Assembly: GCA_003529325.1 (NCBI GenBank)
Contig: DPVW01000030.1
Coordinates: forward strand, 17,534-27,552
Source: Candidatus Latescibacterota bacterium
GTDB lineage: Bacteria; Latescibacterota; UBA2968; UBA8231
Direction: 5' to 3'
Length of the DNA: 10,019 bases
Part shown: positions 6,985 through 10,019 of the stretch, in pieces
Layout of the letters: each line of letters opens with the position of its first letter
Position numbering within the stretch: position 1 is the first letter of the stretch
Translations under genes and position numbers: made by a program
Notes under the pieces: model-generated
Databases searched by the model: none
Told to the model about the DNA's origin: nothing
The model's input: the letters and a program-made list of their open reading frames with translations, nothing else

Positions 6985-7806
6985 CTCCAGGCCGCGGAAC
7001 CACTCGATGAACAACGGAAAAATCTCCTCCGGTTCTTCCAACTCACCGTGCCAACGCTTTTCGTGCTCGAACATGACGTAGCCATCATAACCACGCTCCT
7101 TCAACAAATGCAGCGCTCGTCCGATGGGTAGTTCACCGGTACCCGGCGGCACGTAACGCCAGCCATCCGCCATGGCGTGCTCATGCGAGGCGTCGTTGAT
7201 CGCATCTTTCACGTGCAGGTAGTAGACGCGGTCCCCCAGTGCTGCCAGGCTGTCTGCGGGATCTTCGGCACCGACGCGCGAGGTGTGCCCCATATCCCAT
7301 AACGCGCCAAACTCTGGCGTCGTCACCCGCTGCAGCAGCAGTTTGCAGTCCGCCGACTGGATCCAATTGTCGTGTGTTTCGAAGACCCACTTGAATTGCC
7401 CCGCCCCGTCGAGGTCGAGGACCTGCAGCATCATCTGCTGGCCGATATCGGCCAGTGCCGGTTTGTCATGCCGTTCTGCATCGCCACCACCGAAGACGCG
7501 AATCGTCTCCGTGCCCAACTCAGCGGCTACGGGGATGGTCCGCTTGGCCTCCTCCAGATTGGCCTCCACCAGGCGCTCATCGCAGACCTTCAGACTCGAA
7601 CTGATACCGCACACGTGCAGCCCGGCATCGGAAAATTTGCTCTTCGTCGTGGCCATGTCGCTGGTAAAGGCCGCCAGTTGAGTGATGTCGATGTCATCGC
7701 GCAGACCACGGAAATCGACGCCATCGAAGCCCATGCCACTGCCCTGCGTGATAATCGTATCGAGATCCCAGGCGGGACATCCAAGTGTGGTGAAACTGGT
7801 CTTCAT
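6979..7806 (-). CDS. Sugar phosphate isomerase/epimerase-like TIM-barrel protein
   Basis: This 275-residue protein of the xylose-isomerase-like TIM-barrel superfamily (AP endonuclease 2 fold) typically isomerises or epimerises sugars, inositols or keto acids with a divalent metal. Barrel-end motifs appear in order: GFDGVDFRG (26-34), TIRVFGGGD (101-109), VFETHDNW (141-148; E143, H145), ALWDMGHTSR (168-177; D171, H174), YLHVKDA (196-202; H198, K200) and YVMFEHEKRW (243-252; E247). E143, D171, H198 and E247 are in the positions expected for the metal site. The ATG at 7806 is chosen over an upstream in-frame methionine near 7932. It begins a family-like N-terminus (MKTSFTTLGCPAW), has GAGAG 3 nt before it, and overlaps the M81 stop in an ATGA, whereas the extra 42 residues would lie wholly inside the M81 gene. 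It is the last gene of a three-gene minus-strand operon. The substrate cannot be read from sequence. Confidence 0.88.
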   Translation of the reverse strand: MKTSFTTLGCPAWDLDTIITQGSGMGFDGVDFRGLRDDIDITQLAAFTSDMATTKSKFSDAGLHVCGISSSLKVCDERLVEANLEEAKRTIPVAAELGTETIRVFGGGDAERHDKPALADIGQQMMLQVLDLDGAGQFKWVFETHDNWIQSADCKLLLQRVTTPEFGALWDMGHTSRVGAEDPADSLAALGDRVYYLHVKDAINDASHEHAMADGWRYVPPGTGELPIGRALHLLKERGYDGYVMFEHEKRWHGELEEPEEIFPLFIEWFRGLEG

Positions 7807-9281
7807 GAGCTCTCTTTGGAAAAGTCTGCGTCCAATGGATAGATCGGCCTTGGCAGGTGCTGCCAGGGCAGTTCCTCCAGATGTGATGTCGTGCCCCCCG
7901 GTGTGTCCACGCGGATGACCTCGGAAATCCACTGCTGGTAGTATTGCCAGTTGCTCGCCGTCTTCAACACCACCATGTGGGCATCTGCGATATCGATACC
8001 GAACTGTTCGTATACGGCAGGGTGGTTGCCACCAATACCGCGCTTCTCGTTGACGAGCAACCGGATCGCCCCGATTTCCAGCAATACGGCACGTCCTGGA
8101 TCGAATGACTCAAAGCCCAGCAATTGCACATCGAAGCGACCACCACCGATGGCGGCGACCTTCGCCGTCACCTGCAACGGCCTGCCGAAAATCGGGTCCT
8201 GCCGGCCTCCTACCATTGTCGTCAACGTGCCGCCCACACCCACGGCGATGGCGGCCTCCACCGTCTCTGCATCCTCCATCGGCACCAGCGTCATGGCGGG
8301 GACCTGCTGCCTGATCAGCTCCGCCAGGATCGTTGTGCTGTCCCCCGTCGCCCCACCCCAGACGCTGTCCCCCGTATCGGACAACACCACAAGCCCGCCT
8401 TCGGCTGCCACCCCCTGGCGCACCGCCGCTTCCGGGGTGATGCTGTCCAGCCGGCAGAACGACTCGCGCATCGACCAGGCCTTGTCAGCCAATTCGTCGG
8501 CCAGAGATTCCGCCATAGACTGATCGCCGTCGGTGACCACCGCCACCGCCCAACCGCCTTCCGGCACATCGAGCCAGGGCTGCATGGGAAGTGTTGATGC
8601 CGACAGCACCCCGGGGCCCGCTTCCATGTCCCGTGCCAGGTCGAACCACGCCTTCATCGAACCGCCACTGGTGAGAAACTGCTCCTGATGGGTGATCAAC
8701 GGAATCTTGCGCCACGCTGTTGTTGGTTTTGTGCCATCGCGCAGAATTCCGAGCAGCAGTTGCCCTGCGAGCACCCCCGTCTCGAACTGATCGTGGGGCT
8801 GGGTTCGATGAGCCACTAGCGCATCGATCCCGTCCACCATGCCCTGCGTCAGATTGGCGTGGTGATCGAGGGAGGCAACAAGTGGCACGTCGTCGCCGAT
8901 GACGGCGCGTACAATGTCCAGTAGATAGGTCTCGCTATCATGTGCCTGTTCGGCGACGGCGGCGCCATGTAAGGCGAAATAGACCGCGTCGACTGGCAAT
9001 GCCTGCTCGAGACCGGTGCGGATCTTGTCGGCAAAGAAGTCCAGTGTCTCTGCCGTGAGTGCCCCACTCGCTCCCGCCCACCCGTGAATGATCGGCAGCG
9101 GCGTCCAGTCGAGGCCGGCATCCATGGTCTGCAGGAAACCGCCGATGGAACCGACCTCACGGCACTTGTGCAGAATCTCGTCCCCTTCGAACAGCCCATA
9201 CAACTCGAAGGTTTCCAGCGTTGTCGGTACCGGGCTGAAACTGCTCGTCTCCTGTCCGTACGAAGCAATGGCAATTCTCAT
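7803..9281 (-). CDS. M81 family metallopeptidase (MlrC / microcystinase C-like)
   Basis: This 492-residue protein has the full M81 layout: an N-terminal DUF1485-type metallohydrolase half and the MlrC C-terminal half. Visible motifs are GQETSSFSP (9-17), ALHGAAVAE (103-111), SLDHHANLT (137-145), AHRTQPHDQFETG (157-169), then in the C-terminal half SDTGDSVWGGATGDST (301-316) and GIGGNHP. E11, H105, D139, H141 and H163 are the natural candidates for zinc ligands, judged by pattern only. MlrC is the founding member and cleaves linearised microcystin peptides, but M81 proteins are abundant in bacteria with no link to that toxin; a different amide or small peptide substrate is more likely. No signal peptide is seen, so it is probably cytoplasmic. 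The kelch gene ends 4 nt upstream of this start, and the isomerase start overlaps this stop by 4 nt, so all three are probably made from one transcript. TAAGG from the preceding stop region lies just ahead of the ATG. Confidence 0.92.
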   Translation of the reverse strand: MRIAIASYGQETSSFSPVPTTLETFELYGLFEGDEILHKCREVGSIGGFLQTMDAGLDWTPLPIIHGWAGASGALTAETLDFFADKIRTGLEQALPVDAVYFALHGAAVAEQAHDSETYLLDIVRAVIGDDVPLVASLDHHANLTQGMVDGIDALVAHRTQPHDQFETGVLAGQLLLGILRDGTKPTTAWRKIPLITHQEQFLTSGGSMKAWFDLARDMEAGPGVLSASTLPMQPWLDVPEGGWAVAVVTDGDQSMAESLADELADKAWSMRESFCRLDSITPEAAVRQGVAAEGGLVVLSDTGDSVWGGATGDSTTILAELIRQQVPAMTLVPMEDAETVEAAIAVGVGGTLTTMVGGRQDPIFGRPLQVTAKVAAIGGGRFDVQLLGFESFDPGRAVLLEIGAIRLLVNEKRGIGGNHPAVYEQFGIDIADAHMVVLKTASNWQYYQQWISEVIRVDTPGGTTSHLEELPWQHLPRPIYPLDADFSKESS

Positions 9282-9285
9282 GGCC

Positions 9286-10019
9286 TTACGCTTTCACCCC
9301 TTGTCTCAAGCGCCACGTTCTGTCGTCGTAGATGACGGCGTCGTGGATCTGGGAGCGATGTGCGCCCCCGGTGATGTAGAGTTGACCATCGAGTACGGCA
9401 GCGGCACCCCAGGACTGCTCCGTCGGCAGTTTGGCGCCGGCGCGCCAGACTCTGGTCTTCGGATGGTAACAGCGCGTGTTGCCATAGTGGAAGCCACCCA
9501 TCATCCACACCTCCCCCTGATAGGCGGTGACCAATGGCGCTTGACCGATCTCCCCGGGCTGTGGCACCTCCTCGTCCCAACGCCCCGTCGCCGTGTCGAA
9601 GGCGAAGAAGCCATCGATACTGGCAACATAGAGCCAACCGTCGAGGGCGCAGCAACCGCCCTGCCGCGTGGGCTGCGGCAGATCCGGTTCAAAACGCCAC
9701 GCTGTTTCTCCGGCGCCAATACTCTCTACGGAGATCAGCTTCGTGCTGGGGTCGCAGGCACCACCCACCGCCCAGATCCGACCACCACTCGTCATCACAA
9801 ATGGATCGGTGCGCACCTGATTGAGGTGGGTCCCGGTGTCCAGGTGTCGGTTGCGGGATCATAGATGTTGACCACATCCAGCGTCGTCGGCTCCCCGCCG
9901 CGGTCGCCGAGTTCCCCCTCACCACCGACGATCCAGATACGACCATCCAGTTCGGCGATACCATTATAGCGACGGGGAAAGGACAGGGTGCTGATACGGC
10001 TAGGAATTACAAGGGCCCA
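9286..10019 (-). CDS. Kelch-repeat protein, 5' end outside the window, apparent frameshift
   Basis: Reading leftward from 10019, the protein opens with an ELDGRIWIVGG / VVNIYDPATDTW kelch unit and then loses its frame near 9831-9836. In the neighbouring frame it resumes as NQVRTDPFVMTSGGRIWAVGG, CALDGWLYVAS / FAFDTATGRWDEEVP, GEVWMMGGFHYGN / CYHPKTRVWRAGAKLP and DGQLYITGG, ending at TAA (9288-9286). The glycine pairs followed by a Tyr/Phe and then a Trp are the kelch signature, about four to five blades here. The repeat grammar fits only if the two frames are joined, and one missing G in the run at the junction would restore it. If the break is real, the shorter piece (9286-9816, from GTG) could be made alone, but it would start mid-repeat. 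Such proteins bind ligands or partners or act as galactose-oxidase-like propellers; no activity is implied. It lies 4 nt upstream of the M81 gene, probably as an earlier gene of that operon. Confidence 0.8.

Noticed and set aside
7807..7932. N-terminal extension of the isomerase to an upstream methionine near 7932
   Set aside because: The added 42 residues overlap the M81 coding sequence and do not resemble the family; the ATG at 7806 has a ribosome site and an ATGA overlap.
9088..9864. 258-codon open frame on the plus strand across the M81 start and kelch gene
   Set aside because: It spans two genes that are well supported on the other strand, and its translation shows no family features.

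Overview
The window is about 60-65% GC and densely packed with bacterial genes on both strands. The gene set is a five-bladed-propeller glycosidase-like protein, a Cys-type sulfatase, an SDR dehydrogenase, an M81/MlrC-type peptidase, a xylose-isomerase-like TIM barrel and a kelch protein. Together these suggest a heterotrophic, probably uncultivated environmental bacterium of the kind with large sulfatase/SDR/M81 repertoires (Latescibacterota-, Poribacteria- or Planctomycetota-like). That placement is inference from gene content; there is no rRNA or other lineage marker here.

Layout, left half, + strand: the 3' end of a Nudix hydrolase (CoA-pyrophosphatase type, 2-226); a glycosyl-hydrolase-like beta-propeller protein (260-1639); and, 12 nt later, an SfsA nuclease fused to a C-terminal GIY-YIG/DUF123 domain (1652-2809). 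The 618 nt from 2810 to 3427 hold no clean gene. They contain a plausible sigma-70-type promoter and the remains, or frameshifted reading, of one unrecognised small gene with an acidic Gln/Glu/Pro tandem repeat near its end.

Middle, + strand: a three-gene unit made of an SDR oxidoreductase with a TTG start (3428-4183), a type I sulfatase overlapping it by ATGA (4180-5622), and an unrecognised ~428-residue protein (5652-6938), possibly an alpha/alpha-toroid. The third gene has visibly lower GC and different codon choice from everything around it.

Right half, - strand, convergent with the middle unit: in transcription order, a kelch-repeat protein (9286 to beyond the window, with an apparent 1-nt frameshift near 9831-9836), an M81/MlrC-like metallopeptidase (7803-9281) and a sugar phosphate isomerase/epimerase-like TIM barrel (6979-7806). 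The gaps are 4 nt and a 4-nt ATGA overlap, so this reads as one operon. The 40 nt between the two convergent units carries an imperfect nested inverted repeat.

The two units look like accessory catabolic cassettes: desulfation plus oxidoreduction on one side, and hydrolysis plus isomerisation of a small molecule on the other. The substrates cannot be read from the sequence. No RNA gene, CRISPR array, insertion sequence or clear defence system is visible. The most unusual items are the SfsA/GIY-YIG fusion, the compositionally foreign third gene of the sulfatase unit, and two places where adjacent frames must be joined to give a sensible protein.
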